A DNA stretch of 64,000 bases from RUG420 sp045642465 (GCA_045642465.1 JAZUIY010000015.1:1-64000), one strand, 5' to 3'. Shown: positions 24,413 to 32,793, counted from the stretch's first letter. Program-made: numbers and translations. Notes: generated from the sequence alone by a model not told the origin.

Positions 24413-24577
24413 TTAGTCAGCCTGAGACTGTTCTACAGCAACAATCTGCTGCTGAGATGGTTCGGATGGATACTTCGGAGCGGTTTTACCCGGTTTAGCA
24501 GAGCCACCACAAGCGGTGAAACCTACTACGGTCATTGCCATAGCCATCATAAGGGCTACCATTTTCTGAATTTTCAT
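24413..24577 (-). CDS. Small lipoprotein, 54 residues
   Basis: Reads ATG at 24577 to TAA at 24413-24415. The N-terminus MKIQKMVALMMAMAMTVVGF then TACGG is a lipoprotein signal closely like that of the neighbour at 24741 (MKKIQKLIAFAMALAMM...AACG). The mature part is only about 30 residues, Pro/Ser/Gln rich (KPGKTAPKYPSEPSQQQ). GAGGT lies upstream. It may be a truncated sibling of the neighbouring lipoproteins that lost the C-terminal domain, or a genuine short lipopeptide. Confidence 0.75.
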   Translation of the reverse strand: MKIQKMVALMMAMAMTVVGFTACGGSAKPGKTAPKYPSEPSQQQIVAVEQSQAD

Positions 24578-24618
24578 TGTTTTTTACCTCATTTTCTCTT
24601 TTTAAAAGAATTTTGTTT

Positions 24619-24646
24619 TTGCAACATTGCTTTATTGCAGTATTGC
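24619..24646 (-). promoter_or_regulatory. Tandem TTGCAnnATTGC repeats near the small-lipoprotein promoter
   Basis: TTGCAACATTGC (24619-24630) and TTGCAGTATTGC (24635-24646) are direct repeats 16 bases apart, each a short dyad (GCA...TGC). They sit just downstream of a TATACT -10 candidate (24652-24657, minus strand), where an operator would block transcription. Confidence 0.5.
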
Positions 24647-24740
24647 ACTAAAGTATACGAATCAAAAATTGACAGGGTTATAAAAAGAAAGAAACCCGAG
24701 ATTAAATCTCAAATTCCTTTCCTTTAGAAACGAAGTTTAT

Positions 24741-25610
24741 TTACTTTGTAGAGGCTTCCAGTTCCTGTGCAATATTGCAGAACTGTTCGTCGTCCATCTG
24801 GCCCTTATCTTCAATAATGAGAACATACTGACCACCGTTGGTGTCATACCATCTGTACAGCTTGTGACCATCTACGCAAACGTATTTGATATCGGAAGCA
24901 GCATGAGCATAAGCAGTACCGTTCTTGGTGTAAACACCGGAAATGTCATCCATGGTCTTGGAATATCTCCAGGTACAAGGATAACCACCGGCAATGAAGT
25001 TATATTCTGCAATCTTGCCGTTGATGGAAACGAAGTTTTCATCGGAAACACCCATAACGCCCGGGTGACGGAAGTTTGCACCGAAGGTTTCATTCAGGTT
25101 TTCCAGAGAAGGAAGCTTCTTGTTTGGATTTGGCATAGCAGTCTGGGTGTTGGACTTGTTTTCAGCCTTCTTTGGTTCCTGCTTCTTCTGCTGAGTTTTC
25201 TGCTGAGTCTTCTTCTGCTGAGACTTCTGCTGGGTCTTCTTCTGCTGGGTCTTCTTCTGTTCAGCCTTCTTCTTTTCAGCAGCCTTCTTTTCGGCGGCTT
25301 TCTTTTCGGCGGCTTTCTTTTCATCAGCCTTCTTCTTTTCGTAGGCTTTCTTTTCGTTGGCCTTCTTCTGTTCAGCTGCTTTTTCTGCAGCCTTCTTGGC
25401 CTGTTCGTAAGACTGAGACTGATTGCTATAGTTGTAAGATGGAGCCTGATTCATCTTATTCTTTGCATTGTCTAACGTGGTTTCAGCATTAATGCCTACC
25501 CCGTTTACCTGCTGGGATTCGGAGTCATAGGATTTTCCGCAAGCAGCAAAGCTGATTACCATCATGGCAAGTGCCATGGCAAAAGCAATTAATTTCTGGA
25601 TCTTTTTCAT
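24741..25610 (-). CDS. Lipoprotein with Lys/Gln/Ala repeat stalk and C-terminal HPGVMGV domain
   Basis: A 289-residue lipoprotein (lipobox SFAACG). Residues about 70-155 are a highly charged low-complexity stalk of AEKKA and KKTQQ repeats, probably a long helix suited to spanning or binding the polyanionic wall. The C-terminal domain of about 120 residues is the same as in the 22700 lipoprotein: LNETFG, HPGVMGVSDENF, IAEYNF, WRYSKTMDDISG, LYRWYDTNGGQYVLIIED, IAQELEASTK. Same globular end on two unlike stalks suggests domain shuffling or different wall depths. Function unknown. Confidence 0.85.
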   Translation of the reverse strand: MKKIQKLIAFAMALAMMVISFAACGKSYDSESQQVNGVGINAETTLDNAKNKMNQAPSYNYSNQSQSYEQAKKAAEKAAEQKKANEKKAYEKKKADEKKAAEKKAAEKKAAEKKKAEQKKTQQKKTQQKSQQKKTQQKTQQKKQEPKKAENKSNTQTAMPNPNKKLPSLENLNETFGANFRHPGVMGVSDENFVSINGKIAEYNFIAGGYPCTWRYSKTMDDISGVYTKNGTAYAHAASDIKYVCVDGHKLYRWYDTNGGQYVLIIEDKGQMDDEQFCNIAQELEASTK

Positions 25611-25689
25611 TTTTTCAACCTCTTTTCGTTGGTAAAGTATTTCTTACACCCCTGTATACGCAACAAAAAAAGGGATGGCTACAAAAAAG

Positions 25690-26613
25690 TTAGCCTAAAA
25701 ATGATGAAAGATCAAAATGTTCGAAATCCGGAATGAAGCTTTCTGCAGCGGATTCCATTTCCTGAGTATAGGCCTGGGTAATGCCCAACTCTACGGCAAA
25801 GTCAACGAGTTCATCATATTCTTCCTCTGTGACTTTCCGGCAAAGTTCCGGATAAGGGCCTACATGAGGAAGTGGTGTATATTGGCACATTAGGCACATG
25901 TAAATGCGGTCTCCATAGGTTTCCCACAAGTACTTTACCACCCGTTTGGAGTCCCGGACATTGCCCGGCAAAAGCAAATGGCGGACAATGACGCCTCTCG
26001 TTATGCTTCCTGGCTCAGAAACGCCGTTTTGGAGCTCCGTAAAGCCAACTTCCCCTACCTGACGCACCATTTCTGCAATGGCCTCTGAGGCCACGTGGAA
26101 GTAATCCGGTGCAAAGGAGTATTTTTCGGAGAGCCGTGGGTCCCGGTATTTTAAGTCCGGTAAATAGACATCCACCAAACCGTCCAACATGGACAGCGTG
26201 GAAACAGATTCATAGGAAGACGTGTTATAGACAATCGGCAAAGTCAACCCATGAGACTTTGCCTGCTCTAAGGCTGAGACCACCTGCGGGACAAAATGGG
26301 ACGGGGTCACCAAATTGATATTGTTGGCACCCATGTCCTGCAGCCGCAGGAAAATAGAAGCCAGGTCGGATTCCGACACTGGAGTTCCGTTGGTGCCATC
26401 TGCAATATTGAAGTTCTGGCAGTAGACACAGCCTAGGTTGCAGCCGGTGAAGAACACCGTACCGGAGCCGCGGGTTCCGGAAATACACGGTTCTTCCCAC
26501 ATATGCAAAGAGGCTCTTGCCACACGCACCGTAGCATCGGAGTGACAACGGCCCACTTGTCCCGCATCCCGGTCTACGCCGCAGGCCCTTGGACACAAAT
26601 TACACCGGCTCAT
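25690..26613 (-). CDS. Radical SAM protein, PflA/PflX-like
   Basis: A 307-residue radical SAM enzyme. The N-terminal Cys set CNLCPRACGVDR precedes the radical SAM cluster motif CNLGCVYC (about residues 58-65), with the family block GSGTVFFTGCNLGC. The arrangement matches pyruvate formate-lyase-activating-enzyme-like proteins of the PflX/YgkA kind; the glycyl-radical or other substrate is unknown and no PFL homologue is nearby. It is transcribed alone, downstream of the terminator at 26651. Confidence 0.9.
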   Translation of the reverse strand: MSRCNLCPRACGVDRDAGQVGRCHSDATVRVARASLHMWEEPCISGTRGSGTVFFTGCNLGCVYCQNFNIADGTNGTPVSESDLASIFLRLQDMGANNINLVTPSHFVPQVVSALEQAKSHGLTLPIVYNTSSYESVSTLSMLDGLVDVYLPDLKYRDPRLSEKYSFAPDYFHVASEAIAEMVRQVGEVGFTELQNGVSEPGSITRGVIVRHLLLPGNVRDSKRVVKYLWETYGDRIYMCLMCQYTPLPHVGPYPELCRKVTEEEYDELVDFAVELGITQAYTQEMESAAESFIPDFEHFDLSSFLG

Positions 26614-26650
26614 GGCAAAGCCTCCTTTCTAAAGTCATGATATTAGGGAA

Positions 26651-26675
26651 AAGCCTCCCAAACGGGAGGCTTATT
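26651..26675 (-). terminator. Terminator, GCCTCCC family
   Basis: GCCTCCCAAACGGGAGGC (26653-26670), T run on the minus strand, directly after the Mrp stop. Confidence 0.9.
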
Positions 26676-27476
26676 TTATGCTTCAATAGCGTCCTTAATG
26701 GTGGCAAAGGCAGCGTCAATCCGTTCGTCCTGAACGTATTCCACTTTGCCCTGGTCTACCAGTTCGGTAACGGCAGGATCCAAAGGAAGGGTAGCTAATA
26801 CAGGAACGCCCAATTCAGCAGCAATGGCTTCTGCCTTGCTTTCGCCGAAAACGGAAATCTTCTTACCGCAGTCCGGGCACTGAATGTAGGACATGTTTTC
26901 CACTACGCCGAGAATTGGCACGTGGAGCATTTGGGCCATGTTGTAGGCTTTCTTTACAATCATCTGTACCAAGTCCTGTGGGGTGGATACCACTACAATG
27001 CCTTTTACCGGAAGAGACTGGTAAATGGACAGTGGCACGTCACCGGTTCCCGGAGGCATGTCTACGAACATGTAATCTACATGGCCCCAGTCTACATCTT
27101 TCCAGAACTGTTCCAAAACACCGCCCAGAACCGGGCCACGCCATACAACAGGCTGTTCCTTGTCTTCTAAGAGCAGGTTCATGGAAACGACCTTTACGCC
27201 CAAAGTGGAAACGGCCGGTTCAATTCCAACGCCTTCAATGGCTTCTAAAAGCCCGGTCATACCGAATGCGTTTGGAATGGATGGACCGGTTAAGTCCGCG
27301 TCCATAATGGCGGTGTCTTTTCCTGCTTTGGCAGAAGCGCAAGCCAACATGGAAGTGACTAAGGATTTCCCTACGCCGCCTTTCCCGCTGGCAACGGCAA
27401 TGACGTTTTCTACAGTACTAAATTGGTTGTTTTCCCAGAGGAAGTCTTTCTTTTCTTCAGGGGTTAATTCCGGCAT
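26676..27476 (-). CDS. Mrp/NBP35 family P-loop ATPase (Fe-S carrier)
   Basis: A 266-residue MinD/Mrp-type ATPase. It has the deviant Walker A GKGGVGKS near residue 33, then MDADLTGPS, VDMPPGTGD and the C-terminal CPDCGKK pair that bridges an Fe-S cluster between monomers. These proteins deliver Fe-S clusters to target enzymes. It is third in the CPBP-tadA-mrp operon, 19 bases after tadA. Confidence 0.94.
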   Translation of the reverse strand: MPELTPEEKKDFLWENNQFSTVENVIAVASGKGGVGKSLVTSMLACASAKAGKDTAIMDADLTGPSIPNAFGMTGLLEAIEGVGIEPAVSTLGVKVVSMNLLLEDKEQPVVWRGPVLGGVLEQFWKDVDWGHVDYMFVDMPPGTGDVPLSIYQSLPVKGIVVVSTPQDLVQMIVKKAYNMAQMLHVPILGVVENMSYIQCPDCGKKISVFGESKAEAIAAELGVPVLATLPLDPAVTELVDQGKVEYVQDERIDAAFATIKDAIEA

Positions 27477-27495
27477 ATATCTTTCTCCTTTAAGG

Positions 27496-27942
27496 TTATT
27501 CTCGAAGGGTTTTAAAAAAGTCCTTCAGCATGGTAGCACATTCTTCCTCTAAAACGCCACCCTCAATTTCGGGTTTGTGGTTATAAGGAAGGGCAGCTAA
27601 ATTGACAATGCTGCCAAAGGAACCGGCTTTCAAGTCCGGTGCGCCATAGTAAACGTGTTTTATCCGCGCGTTGATAATGGCCCCGGCACACATTGGGCAT
27701 GGCTCCAGTGTGACATACAAGTCACACTCCCATAAACGCCATCCGCCAAGCCGCTTGCAGGCGTCGTCAATGGCCAACACTTCTGCGTGGGACAAGGCAT
27801 TCTTATCCCCTTCCCGCCGATTGTGTCCGCGGCCTACAATTTCATCACCGCGCACCACCACGGCCCCAATTGGGACCTCGCCTTCGGCGGCAGCCAAAGC
27901 GGCTTCCGCCATGGCCTCCCGCATAAACTCTGTAGCCGACAT
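27496..27942 (-). CDS. tadA: tRNA-specific adenosine deaminase
   Basis: A 148-residue zinc deaminase that converts A34 to inosine in the tRNA-Arg(ACG) anticodon. The zinc site is complete: HAEVLAID (His, catalytic Glu) and TLEPCPMCAGAI (two Cys). The N-terminal MREAMAEAALAAAEGEVPIG and the substrate loop with PYNHKPE are typical of TadA rather than other cytidine deaminases. It starts 3 bases after the CPBP gene. Confidence 0.95.
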   Translation of the reverse strand: MSATEFMREAMAEAALAAAEGEVPIGAVVVRGDEIVGRGHNRREGDKNALSHAEVLAIDDACKRLGGWRLWECDLYVTLEPCPMCAGAIINARIKHVYYGAPDLKAGSFGSIVNLAALPYNHKPEIEGGVLEEECATMLKDFFKTLRE

Positions 27943-27945
27943 GCG

Positions 27946-28959
27946 TTATCCTCCCGTGTGGATACTCTTAACCAAATCCACAACGAATACATATAAAGTA
28001 AGTAACATTGGGATGGAAGCCACACAGTAGAACCAAGCCTGTCTTCTAAAGGTAGCCTGGTCTTTCTTGTCGTCTCCACCCGGTTTAAATAAATGCAAGT
28101 CTTCTCTGCCCTTGTACCACTTTAGGAACCAGTAGATGGCCAAAAGGCTCAAGCCCACGCCAAAGGTGTCTATGAAAATCAGCGCGGTGAAAGTGGTTTC
28201 CGGAGGGCACATTTCCCCCAACAAGGTCAGAACAACAGCATAGGTGTTGTTGACAATATGAATGAAAATACTGGTCCACAAGCTCTTGGTATGAACTACC
28301 ATGGTACCCATAACTACGCCCAAAAGGAAGGCAAATGGCATCTGGGTCATGTTGCCATGCATGCAGGCAAATAACAAAGAGCTGACGCCAATGGCGAACG
28401 CATCGCCGTAGCGGCGCAGGGAATGCAGTACAACGCCTCGGAAAGCAATTTCTTCAGCAAAGGCAGGTACAATGACTGCCGTTAGTACAATGAGAATGTA
28501 TCCTGACAAAGTAGACGGCATTGGTATTTCGGAGTTGTCAATGGACACGCCGAACTTCCCAAGGCCGTTGGTAAACCAAGAAGTTAATATGTTGCCGGCA
28601 ACCAAGGCCAAGAAGCCCAAACCAATGGAAAAGGCAACCAGGAACTTGTCCGTTGGCTGCGTCATTGGAAGTAGCTGTTCCCGCTTTTGCACTTTCTTTA
28701 CCACTAGGCCGGCAAGCAAAAACGGCAGGCACAGTACCAAAACGGAGTAGAGCATTTGGATGCAGCACCATACGTTGTACGTATACTCCACTACGCCGCT
28801 GGTGGCCCATGCACTGGCGTACTGGCCGTAATAAATACCGCCATAGTAAAACACCAAACAGGCAATGCCTAAGATGCCACTGACCAGCAGGATTTCTTTC
28901 TTGGTGGCTTTATTCATTTGTGGATCATGCAATTCAATGGTTGCTTCTTTCATCTGCAT
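27946..28959 (-). CDS. CPBP family intramembrane metalloprotease
   Basis: A 337-residue membrane protein with about eight hydrophobic segments and the CPBP/Abi motifs FAEEIAFRG (around residue 170), FACMHG and the later HIVNNT. Relatives include type II CAAX prenyl endopeptidases and bacteriocin-immunity proteins. The N-terminal 20 residues are hydrophilic; the C-terminal region is an extra pair of membrane segments with a charged loop. GGCGGTGG precedes ATG 28959. First gene of the operon with tadA and mrp. Confidence 0.9.
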   Translation of the reverse strand: MQMKEATIELHDPQMNKATKKEILLVSGILGIACLVFYYGGIYYGQYASAWATSGVVEYTYNVWCCIQMLYSVLVLCLPFLLAGLVVKKVQKREQLLPMTQPTDKFLVAFSIGLGFLALVAGNILTSWFTNGLGKFGVSIDNSEIPMPSTLSGYILIVLTAVIVPAFAEEIAFRGVVLHSLRRYGDAFAIGVSSLLFACMHGNMTQMPFAFLLGVVMGTMVVHTKSLWTSIFIHIVNNTYAVVLTLLGEMCPPETTFTALIFIDTFGVGLSLLAIYWFLKWYKGREDLHLFKPGGDDKKDQATFRRQAWFYCVASIPMLLTLYVFVVDLVKSIHTGG

Positions 28960-29020
28960 GGTTCCACCGCCTTTCTTCTATCAAAACAACGCGACCATTA
29001 TACCATGCAAATAAAAAAGA

Positions 29021-29054
29021 AAAAAGCCACCGGGCACAGGCTCGGTGGCTTAAA
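29021..29054. terminator. Intrinsic terminator after the malic enzyme operon
   Basis: AGCCACCG/CGGTGGCT stem with T run on the minus strand, just after the malic enzyme stop. Confidence 0.88.
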
Positions 29055-29062
29055 AGTAAATC

Positions 29063-30235
29063 TTAGACTCTAGCTACGCCAGACTTTCTAGCTGCTTCAG
29101 CAACGGCTTCAGCAACAGCGTCTTTTACGCGTGGGTCGAATGCTGCAGGGATAATGTAATCCGGGTTCAGTTCTTCGTCGGAAATCAGGTTTGCAAGAGC
29201 GTAAGCAGCAGCAACCTTCATTTCGTCATTGATGTCAGAAGCACGGGTATCGAAGGTACCACGGAAGATACCAGGGAATGCCAATACATTATTTACCTGG
29301 TTCGGGAAGTCGGAACGGCCGGTTGCTACAACGGCAGCGCCGGCAGCCTTAGCTTCGTCAGGGAAAATTTCCGGAGTTGGGTTAGCGCAGGCAAAGATGA
29401 TAGGATCCTTGGCCATGGACTGAACCATTTCAGGAGTAACGGTACCAGGAGCGGATACGCCGATGAATACGTCAGCGCCCTTAATAACTTCTTCCAAAGT
29501 ACCCTTTTCCATTGCCTTATTGGTAATTTCAGCCATTTCAGCCTTAATTGGATTCAGGTTGTCACGGCCCTTGTAAATAGCGCCCTGGCGGTCGGTCATA
29601 ATAACCTTTTCCAAGCCCATGGACATGAGAAGCTTAATGATTGCAATACCGGCAGCGCCTGCGCCGGAGGTAACAATCTTAACGTCCTTTAAGTCCTTAC
29701 CAACAATCTTAAGAGCGTTGATGAGACCGGCAAGGGTAATAACTGCGGTACCATGCTGGTCATCGTGGAAAATTGGAATGTCACAGCGTTCCTTCAACTT
29801 CTTTTCAATTTCAAAGCAGCGAGGAGCAGCAATGTCTTCCAGGTTGATGCCGCCAAAGGATCCGGCAAGCAGAGCAACGGTATTTACAATGTCGTCCACG
29901 TCCTTAGAACGAACGCAAAGAGGAACAGCGTCAACGTCACCAAAGGACTTAAAGAGAACACACTTACCTTCCATAACCGGCATACCAGCTTCCGGGCCAA
30001 TGTCGCCAAGGCCAAGAACGGCGGTACCGTCAGTTACAACGGCTACGGTGTTCCAACGACGGGTAAGGTCATAGGATTTGTTAATATCCTTCTGGATTTC
30101 CAGGCAAGGTTCTGCAACACCCGGAGTATAAGCAAGGGAAAGAGCTTCTTTGCTATCCACAGAAGCGCGGCACAAAGTTTCCAACTTGCCCTTCCATTCA
30201 TAGTGGAGTTTGAGGGACTCTTTTGCGTAATCCAT
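29063..30235 (-). CDS. NAD(P)-dependent malic enzyme
   Basis: A 390-residue bacterial malic enzyme converting malate to pyruvate and CO2. Signs: SLAYTPGVAEPC, the catalytic-Tyr region near it, GDIGPEAGMPVMEGK, FHDDQHGTA, the NAD loop TSGAGAAGIA and ANPTPEIFPDEA. Length is that of the short bacterial form without a phosphotransacetylase domain. AAGGAGA precedes ATG 30235. Downstream partner of a malate/lactate dehydrogenase, suggesting joint handling of C4 acids. Confidence 0.95.
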   Translation of the reverse strand: MDYAKESLKLHYEWKGKLETLCRASVDSKEALSLAYTPGVAEPCLEIQKDINKSYDLTRRWNTVAVVTDGTAVLGLGDIGPEAGMPVMEGKCVLFKSFGDVDAVPLCVRSKDVDDIVNTVALLAGSFGGINLEDIAAPRCFEIEKKLKERCDIPIFHDDQHGTAVITLAGLINALKIVGKDLKDVKIVTSGAGAAGIAIIKLLMSMGLEKVIMTDRQGAIYKGRDNLNPIKAEMAEITNKAMEKGTLEEVIKGADVFIGVSAPGTVTPEMVQSMAKDPIIFACANPTPEIFPDEAKAAGAAVVATGRSDFPNQVNNVLAFPGIFRGTFDTRASDINDEMKVAAAYALANLISDEELNPDYIIPAAFDPRVKDAVAEAVAEAARKSGVARV

Positions 30236-30258
30236 ATAATACGGGTCTCCTTAAATAA

Positions 30259-31371
30259 TTATTCTTCCCAAGGGAAGGTGTACTGAGTCAGACCAAGGTG
30301 GTCACGAACTTCAATGAGTTCCTTCTGTACCGGTTCGGTGATTGGAACGCCCTTGTCTTTTCTGTAAAGCCATACGTCCCATTCTTTTTCGTTTGCGGTA
30401 TAGATTCTATCCTGGCCAGGAGCTTTCTTGGAAGCACGAACGCTGCGGATAATATCTCCGGCTTTCTTTCTGGCAAGTTCTTCACCAAGGAAGTGATCAG
30501 TATCAATAGCAATGAAGAAGTGGCCAAGGTGATATGGACGAATGTTTCCGTTTTCGTCTTTACCGTCAAGGTCCTTGCCGTACCAGCCGTCCTGGAGGAT
30601 GGAGGAAAGCATTTCAATAACCATCGCATAGCCGTAGCCCTTGTATCCGCCAAGAGCTTCGCCAATACCACCGAGGGTGGTAAGAGCAGCAGTGCCGCCA
30701 CGGATAGCCTTCAGAGCTACACCTGCGTCGCCTTCAACAGCTTCACCGTCAAGACCAATTACGGTACCTGGGTGAACATCTTCCTTAATACGTTCATAGT
30801 ATTCAATCTTACCGTTCTGGGTAATGGAAGTAGCGCAGTCAATAACGAAGTCGAAGTCTTCGTCGGTTGGGATACCAACAGTCAGTGGGTTGGTACCGAA
30901 CATGCCTTCTACGCCAAAGGTAGGAGCAACGGATGGACGAGCGTTGGTACCGGTAATACCAATGCAGCCCTGCTTTGCAGCCTGGGAAGCGTAGTAACCA
31001 GCAATACCATAGTGGCAGGAATTACGAACAGCAACCATGCCGAGACCGTATTTCTTAGCCTTATCAATTGCCATCTGCATGGACTTGTAACCAATTACCT
31101 GGCCCATACCGTGGTGACCGTCAACAACGGCGGTACATTCGGTTTCTTTGATAATTTCAAAGTCAGTTACAGGCTGCTGAATGCCAGCAACAATACGGTC
31201 AATGTAAATTGGCTTAAATCGGTTGCAGCCGTGGGATTCAATACCGCGCTTGTCAGATTCCAAGAGTACGTCAGTGCAGATTTCTGCGTCTTCACGAGGT
31301 ACGCCATAACCTACAAAAGCATCCGTAATAAATGGGATTAATGTCTCCCAAGGACAGAAAACTCTAGCCAT
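30259..31371 (-). CDS. Ldh family (type 2 malate/L-lactate) dehydrogenase
   Basis: A 370-residue member of the malate/L-lactate/ureidoglycolate dehydrogenase family, which is unrelated to Rossmann LDH. Signs: LLESDKRGIESHGCNR with the catalytic His, AVRNSCHYGIAGYY, GTNPLTVGIPT, and GYKGYGYAMVIEM. Substrate is likely malate, given the malic enzyme 23 bases downstream. AAAGGAGA precedes ATG 31371. The pair could interconvert malate, oxaloacetate and pyruvate, and balance NADH with NADPH. Confidence 0.93.
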   Translation of the reverse strand: MARVFCPWETLIPFITDAFVGYGVPREDAEICTDVLLESDKRGIESHGCNRFKPIYIDRIVAGIQQPVTDFEIIKETECTAVVDGHHGMGQVIGYKSMQMAIDKAKKYGLGMVAVRNSCHYGIAGYYASQAAKQGCIGITGTNARPSVAPTFGVEGMFGTNPLTVGIPTDEDFDFVIDCATSITQNGKIEYYERIKEDVHPGTVIGLDGEAVEGDAGVALKAIRGGTAALTTLGGIGEALGGYKGYGYAMVIEMLSSILQDGWYGKDLDGKDENGNIRPYHLGHFFIAIDTDHFLGEELARKKAGDIIRSVRASKKAPGQDRIYTANEKEWDVWLYRKDKGVPITEPVQKELIEVRDHLGLTQYTFPWEE

Positions 31372-31413
31372 AATTAAGTTCTCCTTTTCTTCTTTTTATA
31401 ACAGATAGATTTT

Positions 31414-31450
31414 AACGCCCAAGCGCATTACTTTCAAGCGTTTGGGCGTT
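31414..31450. other. 12-bp inverted repeat between HD hydrolase and dehydrogenase genes
   Basis: AACGCCCAAGCG and CGTTTGGGCGTT pair with one G-T. In the leftward direction it is not followed by a T run, so it may not terminate the HD gene efficiently; it lies in or near the promoter of the dehydrogenase operon. Confidence 0.6.
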
Positions 31451-31463
31451 TTCTTTTTGCTTT

Positions 31464-32069
31464 TTACTTGTTATTTATTTCACCGCTTTGCACGTGGGGC
31501 TCAATGAAAAAGTTTCGGCTGAATTCCCACATGTCCGAGGATCCTTCTCCTGTCCGTGCGTTGCGATTCAGTATCTGCGAAAGATTGATATCATGCTCCT
31601 CCCAGCTGACGCCGTTGGTGGCATGATTCAGCATGGCAGGCTGTATGTTGTCACATGCGTGAGCGAACTTTGCCTCCGGCGTTTCGTAGGCTTCAAACTC
31701 GTCCCACAAACCACGGAGCCATTCCCCCTGGTCCGGTGGCAGCATGGCCACCAGCCGTTCGGCAGCTTCCGCTTCCCTTGCCGCCTGAGAGGCTTTGCCC
31801 TCTTCGTCATATGCGTAGGTGTCACCGGCATAAATTTCTACCAGGTCGTGACACAAAACCAAACTGAGGGTACGGAGTTTATCTATTTCTTCGTTGGCAT
31901 ATTCACTCATGAATAAGGTGAATATGGCCATGTGCCAAGCATGCTCTGCATCGTTTTCCTTGCGGGAATTGTCGGAGATAGGAGTCTGGCGAGTCACCAT
32001 TTTCTCCTTATCCATTTCCAGCAGGAAAGCGAATTGCTGCTGCATGCGGGATAGTTTTTCACGGTCCAT
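31464..32069 (-). CDS. HD domain hydrolase, YfbR-like
   Basis: A 201-residue HD-domain phosphohydrolase. The metal ligands are visible as NDAEHAWHMA (His), VLCHDLVEIYAGD (HD) and AHACDNIQP (Asp). The pattern matches the YfbR/5'-deoxynucleotidase subgroup, which removes phosphate from dNMPs. It starts 2 bases after the VTT gene stop, so the two are co-transcribed. Confidence 0.88.
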   Translation of the reverse strand: MDREKLSRMQQQFAFLLEMDKEKMVTRQTPISDNSRKENDAEHAWHMAIFTLFMSEYANEEIDKLRTLSLVLCHDLVEIYAGDTYAYDEEGKASQAAREAEAAERLVAMLPPDQGEWLRGLWDEFEAYETPEAKFAHACDNIQPAMLNHATNGVSWEEHDINLSQILNRNARTGEGSSDMWEFSRNFFIEPHVQSGEINNK

Positions 32070-32071
32070 AC

Positions 32072-32680
32072 TTAACCTCCGAACATCTGGCCCAAGGTTG
32101 GCAGAATGTTATATGCGGCATCCCCCACCACGGAGAAGAATACAACGCGAGGGCCTAGACCCACCAGGGATGCGGACAGGTACTTAAAGAAGTTGGTCTT
32201 CTTACTGCCGTAGAACAGAGAGGTCAGTACAATTGGGGCGGCAATCAGGCGGAGGATACAGATAATGGCCCACTCCGACTTGGTTTCGTCCCCAATGATT
32301 TTCTTCATTTTCTCGTTCTTGTCCAGCATATCTCGAACGTAGTCTCCGCCGAGGAATAAGCCCATTAAGTAAGTGGCGGCCAACTCAATGGCCAAACCAA
32401 TAAAGTTAATAATAATGGCCGGCACTGCCGGATACGCCAAGCCAACGGATACATACAGTACCGATGATGGAATAACCAGCACAAAGCCCTTTGCCAAATA
32501 CAATCCGAAGATAATCAGGACAGCAACCCATGGGTTCGGAGCGGAGTTAATCATGGCTCGAATATCTAAGTTTTTCAGGGAGTCATAGTTTACCAAAACG
32601 GCAATAATCATGGCCAAAACAGCCAACCATTTCAGTAGGTCTTTCCAATGGTCATGTAACCAAGGTTTCACCTTTTCCAC
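32072..32680 (-). CDS. TVP38/TMEM64 (VTT domain) membrane protein
   Basis: A 202-residue membrane protein of the VTT/DedA superfamily. Core motif region: PSSVLYVSVGLAYP and GDYVRDMLDKNEKMKK, then an LRLIAAPIVLTSLFYG helix. GAGAGGAGG places the start at GTG 32680; an in-frame start at 32710 would lie before the RBS. Relatives act in lipid scrambling or membrane homeostasis. First gene of a two-gene operon; its promoter diverges from that of the recombinase. Confidence 0.85.
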   Translation of the reverse strand: MEKVKPWLHDHWKDLLKWLAVLAMIIAVLVNYDSLKNLDIRAMINSAPNPWVAVLIIFGLYLAKGFVLVIPSSVLYVSVGLAYPAVPAIIINFIGLAIELAATYLMGLFLGGDYVRDMLDKNEKMKKIIGDETKSEWAIICILRLIAAPIVLTSLFYGSKKTNFFKYLSASLVGLGPRVVFFSVVGDAAYNILPTLGQMFGG

Positions 32681-32712
32681 TAGGTGTCCTCCTCTCAAAA
32701 TAAACTGCAATC

Positions 32713-32718
32713 ATTATA
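32713..32718 (-). promoter_or_regulatory. -10 box of VTT operon, divergent from recombinase promoter
   Basis: TATAAT on the minus strand about 33 bases before GTG 32680; -35 is weak (TATACA). Confidence 0.6.
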
Positions 32719-32737
32719 CCCTACTAATACAAAAATG

Positions 32738-32765
32738 TATAATCAACTTGGTAATTCGTTACCAA
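32738..32765 (+). promoter_or_regulatory. Recombinase -10 box with perfect palindrome downstream
   Basis: TATAAT at 32738-32743 is followed at 32748-32765 by TTGGTAA-TTCG-TTACCAA, a perfect 7-bp-arm palindrome that would cover the start of transcription or form a hairpin with a UUCG loop at the mRNA 5' end. Either would limit recombinase expression. Confidence 0.65.
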
Positions 32766-32793
32766 ACTGTAATGTAGAAAAGGAGGTAAAAAT

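Noticed and set aside
25160..25400. Tandem repeat element
   Set aside because: The repetition is explained by the Lys/Gln/Ala-rich coding stalk of the lipoprotein.
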